Positions 12,401 through 25,392 of a DNA stretch of 64,000 nucleotides are shown here, one piece after another. This DNA comes from Agrostemma githago (taxonomy: Eukaryota > Streptophyta > Magnoliopsida > Caryophyllales > Caryophyllaceae). The position numbers were made by a program, and so were the translations under genes. Under the pieces are notes generated by a model, which worked only from the letters and a program-made list of their open reading frames with translations, did no database searches and was not told where the DNA came from. The stretch lies in contig OY288249.1 of assembly GCA_958450325.1 (NCBI GenBank), positions 68,698,166-68,762,165 of the forward strand. Direction: 5' to 3'. Position 1 is the stretch's first letter. Every line of letters begins with the position of its first letter.

Positions 12401-15400
12401 TTATCTGTTGTAGTGTTTGCTTAGGTCATGTTGGTGACGTTACTGGATTTTGTATTTTCTTCTTGTTATTGATCTCTTCACCGAATTTTTAATCATGAAT
12501 GATATGGATTACTTATCTCACAAGTCAATATGAGCTGACGTTGCAATGAGGTAGAAGTTCTTAATAATCTCATTGTCCTTTGTCAATGCGGCAGGTTACG
12601 TCTATCAAAAGAGGAATGTGGGACAGCATGTATGATACGTTTCAACTGATGGCTACACTGCAACAGGAAAATACTGAAAATGATGAGCTAACAATTTATG
12701 AAAGCATTGATATTGAGCCTACTGAAAAGAAGCTTAATAACTTTGAAAAGGAGGGATCAATGGCTGTTTTATGTGAGTAGATGACCTAACTCTGTTCTTG
12801 TGTTATCTTAATTTACTACGGCTGTATAATTTTTTTTTATGGAACTTTACAAAATAAAGTGTACAGAAAATCAAGAGAAAAATAATACAATGTCGAAGAA
12901 TTTATTAAAAAGTGGTTCAATTCGAAAAGATAACATGGTTTGAAATTTGATCAAAAGAGAAAAGAATGTTGTCAAACTTCTTTCAAAATCTGGAGGCTGC
13001 TAAGATTTGGGTGATTGTTAGGCTGATTGTCTGTATTAAAGAATATGTGCTATTTTAATGCATCAATTCTCTCTAAATTTTATTCCTAAAGCACCCTTTC
13101 AGATTGTTGCCTATTGTATGTTTGGGCTCTAGCATTATCAGGACTGCTCTCTATAATTTGGAGTTTTCCCTCTTCATTTTTTATGGCCTAGTATACAGAT
13201 GAAATTTAATCTCTGTTTAATGCATCAGTTCTCTCTAAATTTTATTCGTAAAGCACCCTTTCAAATTGTTGCCTATTTATATGTTTGGGCTCTAGCATTA
13301 TCAAGACTGCTCTCTATAATTGGGAGCTTTCCCTCTTCATTTTTTATGGCCTAGTTTACAGATGAAATTTAAGCTCTGTTATCCTGAGCATGGCCCAGTA
13401 TACAGGGGGAATTCGATCATGGCATAGTATGCAGAGAGGCTTTTGTTAGTGCCTATTTTGCCTCTATGTTGGCGGTCCTTTTCTTAGATATATAGTGATA
13501 TATTTGCAGTTCAATGTAATGGAACTGAGTATTGCTTATTGCTGTTTTATCCTTTATATTTGTGCTCCCCATCAATTTATTCTTAATTGTTACTCCCTTC
13601 GTCTCAACTGATTCTTCACACTTTTTCTTTTGTGAGGAGTATTTTAATAAAACATAAACAACCAGCTTTATTTGGGGGGGGGGGGTTATTAGCTTTCTTT
13701 ACGGCAAATCGCTCATATCCCTTCCACTAATTTTCAGGTGTTAAGGAGGAAGATGTTTTAGCAAAAGCCTCAGAGTATCTTGCTGGAAGCGTAGTATTGT
13801 CTGGAGGAAGTTCGCTTCTAGATAAGGTTCTTATGTTGGTAGATGAAATCTCTCGTTGTGAATTGTGGCTGGCTCAACAATTCTCTGTTGAGGAATTCAA
13901 GCTGCTGGGTCATGGGGAGTTTTGGCCTTTCTTAGGGAAAAATAGATCATTATTCCCGAAAGAAATACTAAACTTTCTAACAGCTGAGGTACGTGAGGAT
14001 CATGCATTTGAAGTAAGCATGATGCAACCTCAATTAGTAATGCTGTTATCTCAAGCCTTAGGCAGCGTTTGGGAGGATGGCGTCATGACCAAAGAAAACC
14101 TATTGGAACTACTTATAAGGCAGTTTCCTCTTATCAGCTTCAAGACTTCTGAACATTGGAGTATGGAAGATCTTCTAGATTCTGTTAGACAGCAGAGAAG
14201 TAATGTTACATCCTCCTGTGTTATATTTTCTGCAACACTTTTAGGCACCTCAAGTTACGCTGATCCTGCTCAGAATAATAAAACCGAGTTTTCTGATTGT
14301 TTGGACAATGACAATAGAGGTGATTATTCTGCATCCAGCACTTCGAGGGATGCCATTGAGATTTTACTCCGAGCACCTTTCTTGTCAGATCTGAACTCCT
14401 GGACACATTGGGATTCCTTATATGCTCCCTCACTAGGGCCTCTTTTGGAATGGCTTTCGACTGAGGTGAATATGAAAGACTTGATATGCCTTGTGACTAG
14501 ACATGGAAAAATTATCCGTGTTGACCATTCTGCTTCTAACGAGATGTTGTTTCAAGCTTTAGTTCAAGAATCTCCTTTCCAAGTTGCTGTCCAACTCTTA
14601 TCGTTGTTTACTCTGTCTGGTGGGAAAAGGCATGTCCCATTGTCTCTTTTGAAGTGCCAGGCTCGCCAAGGATTTGAGGTTATCATTTCTAATCCTATAC
14701 GGAATATGGGTTTAAGTCGTGATCAGCGGAATGAAAACATGTATGGGAGGCTTGACACTGCAGGTTGTGAGTCGAGCATGGATCTAGCTAAGAATTTGAT
14801 TGAGAGAGATAGAGTTGTGGGTCCTTTGGTGAGAATTGTGATTGATTGTCTTACTTTTCTGCCATCAGAATTCCGGTGTTTTGCAGCTGATGTATTGCTT
14901 TGTGGGTTGCGATCTCTGGTCAAAGATGTCAACTCAGCTGCATTACTCCAGTGTAAAGGAACTGAAGAACGTCTTATGCTTCATGAAATTGGTTTCGGTC
15001 TAGGTATTGTTGAATGGATTGTTGATCACGATACCATGTGTCCATTGACGGACAGTGACTCCCTGATGCCAGTTGGAGAGTCAGCATTGGTTTTTATGGG
15101 TCGTGATGTGAAGAAATCTGGCTGTGCCCTGATCTCTTCTAATGAACTACCTTTATCCACTGATAACAAAGACGGAAAGTCTGAACATGACAGTGAGAAA
15201 TCAATTAGAACAGTCACTGATTCTGAAATACCTGTGCCAAATCAGCTATCTGAACCAACCACCAACGAAGAGGACGCTGCTCGTATTATACAATCGATAA
15301 GGCGAGAAGAATTTGGGCTGGATTCTAGTCTTTCTGATTCGGAGAGTGGCATGCTAAAGAAGCAGCACGCTCGTTTGGGAAGAGCTCTTCATTGTCTCTC

Positions 15401-18400
15401 ACAAGAGTTGTATTCACTAGACTCACATTTTCTTCTTGAACTGGTATATCTTATATTTTCAATCTTGAAAAAAGAAAGCTCATTATTCCTGACATTCTTT
15501 TCTGTGTTATTGAGCGTTTTGGTGCTGTATATTTTTGCTGAAAGTTGAACTTCTGAGATGGCTACAATCAGCTTGCACATTTTCAAGGCTTGTTGTCCAG
15601 TGCTCCTAGTAATATCTTAAATTGTGCTTGGCAATCATTTTTGATGAATTTGCTTTTGACTGTTTTACATTGATTCTCCCATTTTGCAGGTACAAAATGC
15701 TGATGATAATGCCTACCTGGAAAATGTTGAACCAACTTTGTGCTTCATCCTACAGGATACTAGTATAATTATTTTGAATAATGAACAGGGTTTTAGTGCA
15801 AAAAATATCAGAGCTCTATGTGACGTAGGAAACTCAACCAAGAAAGGCTCTTCTGCCGGCTACATTGGACAAAAAGGAATTGGTTTTAAGTCAGTTTTTC
15901 GGGTATGCATGCTAATGATTAATATTTAATTTTGATTGGAGATAAAGACATCCTTGCTGGTATTATTTGATAACTTCTGCCATGCATTTGTCCGAAGTTT
16001 CTTTCTGTGTCCAACAACTATTTCGTTTGCTTACATCTTTGTTGATTTTGGCCGAAACATAACCAAATTCCAGAATCTCACCGGACGTTTGATACATGTA
16101 GGATTGGCTACACAAGTTTAATTAAATGTTTGCGATGTGGCTATAAATAATTACATAACTAGAGTAGTATCTTTGTTAATTAGAAATAATTAGTCTGCAA
16201 TTTGTTTGCTGGGTTCAGTCTGGAAATTTAAGTATTAGTGTAATTCATCAGGCAGACTACAGGATTGTTTTTATTTCCTGGTATCATAGATTTAGAAGCT
16301 AGGTTTTAAGAGCTTCTCTTTTTGAGGAGTCTAGATAGTCAATCCCAATGTTTGTCCCCTTGCTTGTCTCGTCACTGTATCATGTCACGGGTTACCTGTT
16401 GACAAAACATAGATTTTTCATAATCATTTCATCTTTGCCGTTGTGATGACGAGATTCTGAATGTGACTGCGAGATTTCATGTCTTGGCCATCTGTTCCAG
16501 TGATCTCCGAGCAGTAACTTGGGAAAAAGGATATGAATACCTGAGATGAAGCATGTGGGTGAAATCTAATGTTTATTTATATTTTTAGAGTAAAGTTTGT
16601 GGTATGCGTCATCTTCTTAGCTTGTTTCAAAGCTACCAGGTTTCTTCATTTGATTACCCGGGGCAGGGGACGGGACATTTGATACGGCTTCTTGAGGGCT
16701 AGTTGACCTACTTCCATCGGTTATTCAAGTAGTTTATGTATATATAAAAATTAAGCATGTTTATGCATTATTCATTTTTTCTTTCCATTACATCCCCACT
16801 CTATACAGTCTATAGTCTTTCGGGTTTGCCGTTTTTAGGAAGACTTGTGGCTTCATTGAAAGCTAACAGCAAGAGAATTATCATCAAATGATGTCGCTCC
16901 TGTTTTTTAAGCACGTACTGCCTGACTTAACTCATTTTTGACGACTTAACTCATTTTTGACAACAAGCTTGATTCTCTTTATGCAGATAACTGATGCACC
17001 AGAAATTCATTCAAATGGGTTTCATATCAAGTTTGACATAAGTGAGGGTCAAATTGGTTTTGTATTGCCAACAATCATTCCTCCTTGTGATATTCAGTTG
17101 TTTAGGAGATTAGCATGTGGAGGTGATGAGCAAAAGGGCATGAATTGTTGGAACACATGCATTGTGCTGCCTTTCAAATCAAAATTACGCGAGGGAGCGG
17201 ACATGAACAGCATTTCATCGATGTTTTTGGACCTTCATCCATCTTTGTTACTTTTTCTTCACCGTCTTCGGTGTATCAAGGTTAAATATATGACAAATGA
17301 CACTTACAGTGTGATGAGGAAAGAATTTCTGGGTGATGGTATTGTTAGAGTCTCTAACGGGGAGGAGAAAATGACTTGGCTTGTAGCTTCTTGCAAATTG
17401 CATCCTAAAATTAGCCGTCTAAATGCTCATATGACAGAGATATCCATTGCCTTCACGCTTGAGGAGACGGTTAACGGTGATTATAAACCAGTCTTAGTGC
17501 AACAACCCGTTTTTGCTTTTCTTCCTTTGAGAGCATATGGCCTAAAATTCATCCTTCAAGCTGATTTTATTCTTCCTTCTTCAAGAGAAGAAGTTGATGG
17601 AGATAACCCTTGGAACCAGTGGTTATTGTCAGAATTTCCTAATTTATTTGTTAGTTCTGAGAAGTTATTTTGCGCCCTTCCTTGTTTCCAAGAAAATCCT
17701 GCTAAAGCAGTGAGTGCTTACATGAGCTTTGTTCCTCATGTGGGTGAAGTGCATGGATTTTTTTCTGGGCTTCCTAGGATGATTCTCTCTAAATTACGCC
17801 AGTCAAACTGCTTGCTACAAGATGGCTGTCTGAGCAAGTGGGTTGCACCATGTAAGGTTCTGAAAGGTTGGAATGAGCAGGCACAAATGCTATTGCCAGA
17901 TACTTTACTGTATGAACATCTTGGTTTTGGTCTTCTACATAAAGATATTCATTTGTCTGACATTCTAGCTAGGGCATTGGGCGTTGAGGAATATGGCCCA
18001 AAGATATTAGTACAATTTTTATCTTCATTAAGTCGTACTACAGATGGTGTACAATCAATGGGTCTACACTGGCTACTCTCCTATCTTAGTGAACTTCACA
18101 GCATGCTGCATTCACATGCAATGAACGTGAGGAATTCTTGGTTAGAGAAGGAGCATGAGCAAGAGCTTATAAATTCCTTGAAGAAGGTTCCTTTTATTCC
18201 TCTTTCTAATGGCACCTATGTGTCATTAGATGAAGGTACTGTATGGTTTCCTGCTGACTATAGAAATACTGGTGTAGATGGTGATCTTTGCAATCTAGCA
18301 TTTCCTAGCCTTTATGCTAAATTGAGAATCGTAAGCCCTGCTCTCTTCTCAGCGTCTAGTGATGTGACTTTGTTAAATAATTGCTCAAGGATGCTGCAGA

Positions 18401-21400
18401 AGATTGGTGTTCAGGAGATGTCAGCTCATGAACTTATTAGAATTCATATTTTACCGGCTATTGCAAATGTGCAGTTGATTAATAATAGCGAACAACTGAT
18501 GATAGAATATGTCGCCTTCGTAATGCTTCATTTTCAATCCAACTGCATTGATTGCACTGTTGAAAATGAACACATACTTTCTGAATTACGCAGTAAAGCT
18601 CCGATTCTAACTAATTATGGCTTCAAAAGACCTAGTGAGATACCAATTCATTTTAGTGGAGAGTTTGGAAATTCAGTTGATGCAAACAAGTTTATGCGTG
18701 ATTTGAATTATAAGTGGCATGAGGTTGACAAGATTTACCTGGACCATCCAGTTACAAAGTTGATTTCGTGTGGATTATCAAAGTGGAGGGAGTTTTTGCA
18801 GATGCTAGGAGTAACAGATTTTGTGAAAATAGTTATGGCTGAAAAATCTGTTGCAGACTTGTCTCCTGTAGTGCTTGATCAGATTATGTGTGGTAGAAGT
18901 CTCTTTTCACCGGGGCTGATGGTTAGAGATTGGGAATCCTCGGAATTAGTTCATATACTATCCTTATTATCTCAGGATGGCAGCCAAGAAAGATGTCTGT
19001 ACATGCTGGAGGTCTTGGATGGCCTTTGGGATGATCATTTCAGTGACAAAGTTCGCGGGTGTTGTGCTGCCAATGCTGGTCCCAATGATTTCTTTTTCAA
19101 GACTTCACTGTTAAGTTCCATATGTGATACTAAGTGGGTGGTTTCAAGTGCTGATAATGATCTTCACTATCCAAGAGACTTGTTTCATGACTGTAATGAT
19201 GTCCGTTCTATCCTTGGTGGTCATGTTCCGTATGCTGTTCCGAAGGTTAGTTGAGTGAGTTTTGCAGATGAACCCATGCTTCTGAACTCTTTTGCTTGTA
19301 AATTGTGCAAATAATTATGGGTTATCTTTTCCTGCATGTTAACCTAAATGCGAGGGTCTGCACTAGTCTGCTTGCATTTGAAGTCAAACTCATACCACTC
19401 ATTCTATTTACTTGTAAAGTTTCTTATTTTTAAAAATGATTTTTTTTGTCGATCTGTTTTACCATTTTCCTTGCAGTGTCCATCTTTTAGCACATCCCCA
19501 TGCACAAATTGCAGCATTTCAGTTCCATGCACACCTTTATAATGTGTTTATTGTAGATCCCTTTTATCCTTCTAAACATTTTTTTAGGTTTTCTAGTGGA
19601 AATTGGCTTTGTAATTCCTATTTTCTGTCAGTTATTAATTGTCTCTTTTCGACAGTTACTTATCACACCTTATTAACATGGTATAATGGTACACTATATT
19701 TATTATATGGGTTGAATTGGATTTGGATACACTCAGAATGGCCTTAAATGAGAATTTTTTTAACTAATACTCCATTTTTTTTTTATTAGCCCCATATGGG
19801 TTTGCCATACTTTTTAAGAAAAAGTAAAAAAGAAAAAGGATATTGATGATATGATGCATGTGATGAGAGAGAAATATTAATGAAAACATTTCCATAAAGA
19901 GAAATGGGGCTAACTCAAAAAAAAAAAATCCCTAAAAGAAAATGGGGCTAAATCAAATAAAAATGGAGGGAGTAAAAAAGAGCAGGAGTATCTTGTGTCA
20001 TTTTTTTGTACATATGAGGATTTTAATTATTTTTGCCTATTCATTGGAACAGATAAAAAGCGTGAATTTGCTAAGTCAAATTGGTTTTAAAACTCAAGTT
20101 ACCCTTGATGATGTCTTGTCAGTGCTTCAGAGTTGGAGCAGATCAAAGTTTGAGTTCACAGCCAGGTAACATTCTATCACGAGACTACTTTGCTTGTTTA
20201 TGTTATTTTTGGGTGGAAGTGCGTTTCATATCTTAGTGAATTTCGTCAGTTGTTGATCAGATAACTGTCATCTAGCCCTGTACCCAAATTTCTTGACACC
20301 TCTGAAACTTGCAAGATGAGGCTTTCTTTATATTAAAAACAAAGAGCATTTGGAGTCTTATAAAGCCTGTAATCCCAAGAAAGTTAATTCAGGTTGAATG
20401 ATACTAGTTGGCGTTAAGTATCATTAGCTTTTAGGATATGACCATAGGGATGCCCATGATTGCCCCCATTTAACATCATGGACACATTGCTCTTTTGTAG
20501 ATACAATGCCTCCTTTCTGACCATTCATGCAGGCCTCTTTACTTGCACATATTATGCTGTCAACTGGAAAATGCTAATTCAGTTGAAAGTTTATCTTAAC
20601 AGCTTGTCACAAATGTCGAAGTTATATTCTTTCATTTGGAAGGAAATGGCAACTGGAAGGCAGCAAGTTATAAATGCTTTCCATTCCGGGCCTTTCATAT
20701 TTGTTCCTTGCACGTCTGTCAAATACCACGAGGATATTGTACCTGGTGTGTTACTCTCTCCTGAGGAAGTCTACTGGCGTGATCCTACAGGTGCATTGGG
20801 GAATAACAAGGATATTGACTCATCGGTCATGACAATCAGCACTCCATCGAACAAGACACTGTGCTCTATATATTCGGGCCTTCATGATTTCTTTGTTACT
20901 GAGTGTGGTGTGAATGAGGCTCCTTCATTTCATCATTACCTTAAGATTTTACAACAACTATCTAGAAATACCTCGCCCCTTGAGTCAGCAAACACGGTAT
21001 GTTATGATTACTTGTAAAATTTAAAGGGCAGTATATCTGTTGAAAATTGTATCCAGTAGTTTGGAATATTTCTTTAAGAGTGAGAAACAGAGTTCTTTCT
21101 CTTGTCTTAGAAAGTACGTGCGTACATCTTTATTCTCTTTCAACTTGACATTTGTTGGATGGAGGGATTCGGAGCAAAAGATTGAACCCTTGTTTAGATA
21201 GCATGTTAGGTTGAATCAAAATGGAGGGAACAAAGTTAGAGGGATTCCATTCTACAAGCAAAATTAAAATTCTCCCAAGAGAAAAGATATGGAAGAAAAA
21301 CACTCTTTCCCTCCTACAATTGTATCAACTATCAAAATACCCTTGGAGAGAGGACTTATTTTTCTCTATTATTTTTCTTGTTTTGCTATAACTTTAAACA

Positions 21401-24400
21401 TGAAATTCTAAGTATTGTTTCTTGTCCTAGGTTTTCCAAATTCTTCTCAAGTGGTCAGATAGCTTGAGTTGTGGTGTGCTTTGCCCGGATGATTTGAATA
21501 GCTTGAAAGAGTGTCTCTCACAGTTAGAGTTCACTGTGCTTCCAGCATTACAAGATAAGTGGGTTTCCTTGCACCCATCATTTGGGTTGGTTTGCTGGTG
21601 TGATGATGATAATTTAAAGAAAGAATTCAAGTACTCTGACAATATTGAATTTTTATATTTCGGGGAGTTAACGATCATTGAAAAGGAGATACTTCAGACT
21701 AAAGTATCTTCTCTCTTGAAGAACTTGGGTATATCTGCTCTTTCAGAGGTAGTCTTTTTTCTCGTTTCATTTTTCTTTCTGCTTGCGCATCACTATGATT
21801 GCACCGTGAAGTTGTGCCTCGTTATGCTTAAAACAAAGCAAGAATTATAGCATAACCTTTTTTCCAAGTTGAAATTAAACGATAATGACAACTTACACGT
21901 TTCCAGAATGTATAATTTATTGGGTTGTAGTTTCATAGAAGTGGCAGTGGGTGCACATTATGTTTCTGCTGGAGCTCCATTCAGATTTCAAAGGCTATCA
22001 ATCCTTTGAAACATATGTTGTTCCGTACATGTCAGAAGGCCTTGTTGGCCTCTCTTCATTCAGTTTTTTTCTTAGATTCTGAGTGGATTGAGACTTAAGC
22101 TTGGCTACATTTTTGCAGTATGAACTCTCTTTTTGCACCCAATTGATGCTACTGAGAACTGTAATTTTTAGGCTCTACTTTTGGTGCTAAATTTGTATAA
22201 AGAGACTCCCTAAAGCTGCCATAATATCCTTGTGTGAACATGTACTATTTCCCTGTTGTAATTGCACTATTTCCCTGCTGTAATTGCTTGATATGGAAAT
22301 TAGTGGCAACTGTTGAAGCTCATCAGCACCTACACTCACCAATATTTTCCCCTCATGTCGAGTTGAACTGTTTATATGTGTAATTTGGTGCTATAGGATT
22401 GGTTGGTTTTGGTTGCTAGCCTTGCATTGGGCTTACTTTGTACTCCTATTTCATAATTCATATACTTCCTCTAATTTTTAAGATCTTCCCACTTCATTAT
22501 TTTATTCTCACTCAAATGGAATATAAAGTGGGAAGATCATTAAAAGTTGGAGGAAGTAGTATATAATCTACGTAGGAGGTAGCGTCAGCAATAGAGCAAC
22601 TATCTAGGTGATAAATCAGGGCTAATTTCAATGATGTTGGAGCATGTTTACCGGATTTGCTGTGAATATGCCCTAACCGATTCACGATTTGCTCTTATAA
22701 GAGTATATGTTATGTGTATGTTTAGTTAGCAACATGATAGAATTCACTCTTGGCAGTTCCCGATTCTCTGGGTACCCGGAGAAACCATGTGGAGTCCTGT
22801 ACTGAAGATAAAATTAGGGAGTAGATAGTGTCAGTGATGCAGTTATTGTTCATGTTCTATTCAGGGATATTTCATTGATTTCTGAAGCCTTGTACATCGC
22901 CCTCCCCCTAATCCGCGATGTGCGGGAGCCTTTAAGGCATTAGGATAATCTTATAATTTTCTTACAGACTTCAGAGATATTTTAGTACTTGTAACTTAAC
23001 CAAACTTTATGAATTACAGAGTATTTGAGATTATGTATATATTCTGATTAGGTAGTCTAAGTGAAGGAACATGACAAACTCATTAAGTGGTTTCCTGAAC
23101 TAAAGCTCTATACAAATGGGAAAACAAAACATCAATACTGAAGTGGGAAAGAAAATAGATGACTAAGGAGTAGAACTAAAAGTCACTTAAAAAAGAAAAA
23201 GTGAACACAGGTTCACGTCATGCCACATAAGTGCAAAAATTAAGACAAGCTTAAAGATAAATTTACTGCAATCTGAGCATATTCTTCTGAACTTATATAA
23301 CCAGTCAAAAACCAATCCTGCGCTGATTGACTAATTGTTGTTGCAAGAAAGTAATTGTGAGGCTATTGGTTGATCATGAAAGTATGGGGCTTGTACCTAT
23401 CTTTTCGGCCACTTAAGTAGTTGCAAACTGTACTAGCTTTGCAACCTATTGTTTCCTCAAACACTAATCTGGGTAGTGATCTACTGATCTACATCCCATT
23501 AATTTTGGAATTTGGTATTAACCAGTGAAGAAATTTGTGCCTTTTTAATTCTGTCATCTATGTAGGTTGTTGCTCGTGAAGCTATCTACTATGGTCCTGC
23601 AGATTCCGGTGTGATGACCTCGATGATTGAATGGATCCTCCCATTTGCTCAACGTTATCTGTTTAATTTGCACCCTGAAAAATACAGTCAACTCAAGCGG
23701 TCTGGATTTAGTTCACTACATGACTTGAGAGTTATTGTGGTGCAGACATTGTTTTATCGTAACGTCATAAAGAAATGTGAATGCAGTTCCAAAAAGCGGT
23801 TTGAATGCAAGGCTTTACTTCAGGTATTGTCACCTTCTTTCGTCGTATAGGAATTATTAATCAGCAATAGTTTCAACTTTCAATGAATGGCTATTGACGG
23901 TGTTCTAATGACTCCACTAAAGAGAGATAGTAAATCCTTTTGTCAAGGACTCACTTAATTTTGAGTTTGGGATACTATGAAATGAACTGGACAACTGGTT
24001 CACGAAACTATGTTGCACTTCATATATTGTGCATTGACAGTTGTTGGTCAGGCTATGGAGTTCTTGATGCAATTTTGATGATGGGTAATCTGCATATGTG
24101 CCTTCATCATAAGGCTAAAGTTAAGTACTTGCCTACATATGATCCCTTGGATCCTTGTAGCCTCGTAGGCTGTGAGTCTGTGAGGCACTTGGGGGATAAT
24201 GTTTTCTCGTAGTTGTGGTGATGGTGATGCTATATGTTTAACATCATTCTGGTATAATTGGCTATTTTTTTTCTTTTTGTAGGGTAACATATTGTACACT
24301 ACTTGTTTAGCCAACCCAGACGAAAAGCCAGATTATCACTCTCTATTTATGGAACTCTCCAGGCTCTTCTTTGATGGCACTCCCGAGTTACATTTCGCTA

Positions 24401-25392
24401 ATTTTCTTCTCATGGTCACTAGCATTAGGGAATCGAATTCAAGTGACGAGCCTGTTGAGCTTTTCATCCTTAATAGCCAGAACATGGCGAAGCTTCCAAT
24501 TGAAGAATCAGTCTGGTGTCTTTCTTCTCCATTGTCTTTACTTGATAGTGATGAAGTGCTTCCGGGAACCCTTCTACAAAGTCCGATTGACCCAAATACC
24601 CTCAAGTCCAAGAAAAAATCAGAAGTATCAAGCTGGCCTCCTGCAGACTGGAGAACAGCTCCTGGTTTCTCCTACGCTCGTAGAAATGGAATAAGGACTC
24701 AACCTCCCCCTGAAGCAGAGCAAAATGGAAATTCGGGCTCAAGTGATGGGGATTTTGATCTGAAAAACACCGATGGTGCTTCAACCGAGATTGAAGACGA
24801 TGACCCTATTATACAAGATGATGGGGTCATAGAGCCTGGTACTACTCGTTTGCCTCCTTTCGGTTATCAAGGCGACCATTTTTCTGAATTGCCCCAATCA
24901 AGTATGGAAGCTATGGCCAATCTCACGAATATAGTCGTCGAGTCCTATTGTCCTGAAGCTGGTCAATCAAAAAGCAGCTTGTCGAGTACACCGGGTGGTC
25001 AGCGAGCAATGCAAACCGGAAAACAAGGGGAGATTGTAGCTTACAAGTACTTCTCAGAAAAAGCCGAAGAGCAAACAACAGTGAAGTGGGTTAATCAAGA
25101 CAAAGAGACGGGCGCACCATATGACATTATAATAGGGGAAAATGAGGAGAGCTTGGAGTATATCGAAGTGAAATCGTCTAGATATGCTAGAAAAGACTGG
25201 TTTGAGATATCGAGTAGAGAGTGGCTATTTGCAGCAGAGAAGGGGGATTCTTATAGCATCGCCCATGTGACTCTATCTGGACAAAGTCTCGCCAAGATAG
25301 TTGTTTATAAGAACCCTGTGAAGCTATGTCAGCAAGGAAAGCTGCAGCTTGCCGTTTATCCCCTGCGCCCAAACCAACAACCCTTGCAATGA
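6436..25392 (+). CDS. NOV: NO VEIN (NOV) protein, complete 13-exon gene
   Basis: Large plant nuclear protein; in Arabidopsis NOV is needed for auxin-dependent vascular development and cell-fate decisions. Exons: 6436-7098, 8380-8714, 10045-10687, 11470-11574, 12595-12772, 13738-15443, 15690-15902, 16987-19245, 20053-20165, 20603-20996, 21431-21748, 23566-23823, 24283-25392. All introns are GT-AG and phases agree throughout, giving about 2764 aa, close to the roughly 2700 expected. Residues 1-150 are proline/glutamine-rich with a CAG/CAA tract. A lysine/arginine-rich stretch near residue 250-260 could be a nuclear signal. The GHKL ATPase region lies around 1205-1285: ELVQN across the exon 6/7 junction, NEQG near 1241, GQKGIGFKS near 1270. 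The C-terminal DUF3883 (NOV_C) domain starts near 2641 and has D2676 plus EVK at 2690-2692. Gene identity is confident; enzymatic activity is not shown. Confidence 0.95.
9085..9302. mobile_element. Degenerate MITE in NOV intron 2
   Basis: A left segment containing CATTCTTAATGATCTTC is partly complementary to right-end copies of GGAACATCTTTGTAAAGAGG, and a GAGGGAGT end lies near 9295-9302. The pattern resembles the Stowaway-like MITEs elsewhere in the window but is too diverged for exact ends. Confidence 0.35.
10896..11126. repeat. Two-copy tandem duplication (unit about 115 bp) in NOV intron 3
   Basis: Units start at 10896 and 11011 with CTACAACAAATCCCT, and both carry CACCTCTATAGAGAG. A third partial start (CTACAAC) is at 11127. 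The copies differ at several positions, so the duplication is not recent. Confidence 0.8.
12039..12376 (+). mobile_element. Non-autonomous Helitron-like element in NOV intron 4
   Basis: It starts with TC (TCTTCTAGATACTAAAGG) after an A and ends with CTAG before a T, the A-to-T insertion context of Helitrons. There are no terminal inverted repeats and no target duplication. Its 3' part is clearly homologous to segments ending at 54924 and 58906, which also end CTAG|T. Its 5' part (GAGAAACCACT and onward) is homologous to 58380-58450. It has no coding capacity. Confidence 0.7.
13057..13380. repeat. Tandem duplication, unit 162 bp, NOV intron 5
   Basis: Copy one (13057-13218) and copy two (13219-13380) share long identical stretches, for example GCTCTAGCATTATCA and CCTCTTCATTTTTTATGG. 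They differ at roughly 10 positions. The duplication lies in intron 5, shortly upstream of exon 6, and is a simple local duplication. Confidence 0.85.
19770..19972. mobile_element. Stowaway-like MITE in NOV intron 8
   Basis: The left end (CTCCATTTTTTTTTTATTAG) and the right end (AAATCAAATAAAAATGGAGG) are inverted repeats with inner GGGGCTA/AGCCCC matches. TA borders lie at 19768-19769 and 19973-19974. It ends 80 bp upstream of exon 9. Confidence 0.75.
22465..22556. mobile_element. Short Stowaway-like MITE in NOV intron 11
   Basis: About 30-bp inverted ends: CTTCCTCTAATTTTTAAG on the left, with GATCTTCCCACTT mirrored by AAGTGGGAAGATC on the right. TA borders at 22463-22464 and 22557-22558. 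The element is 92 bp long. Confidence 0.75.

Noticed and set aside
13673..13686. Run of about 14 G residues
   Set aside because: An intronic homopolymer whose length is probably uncertain from sequencing; no function suggested.
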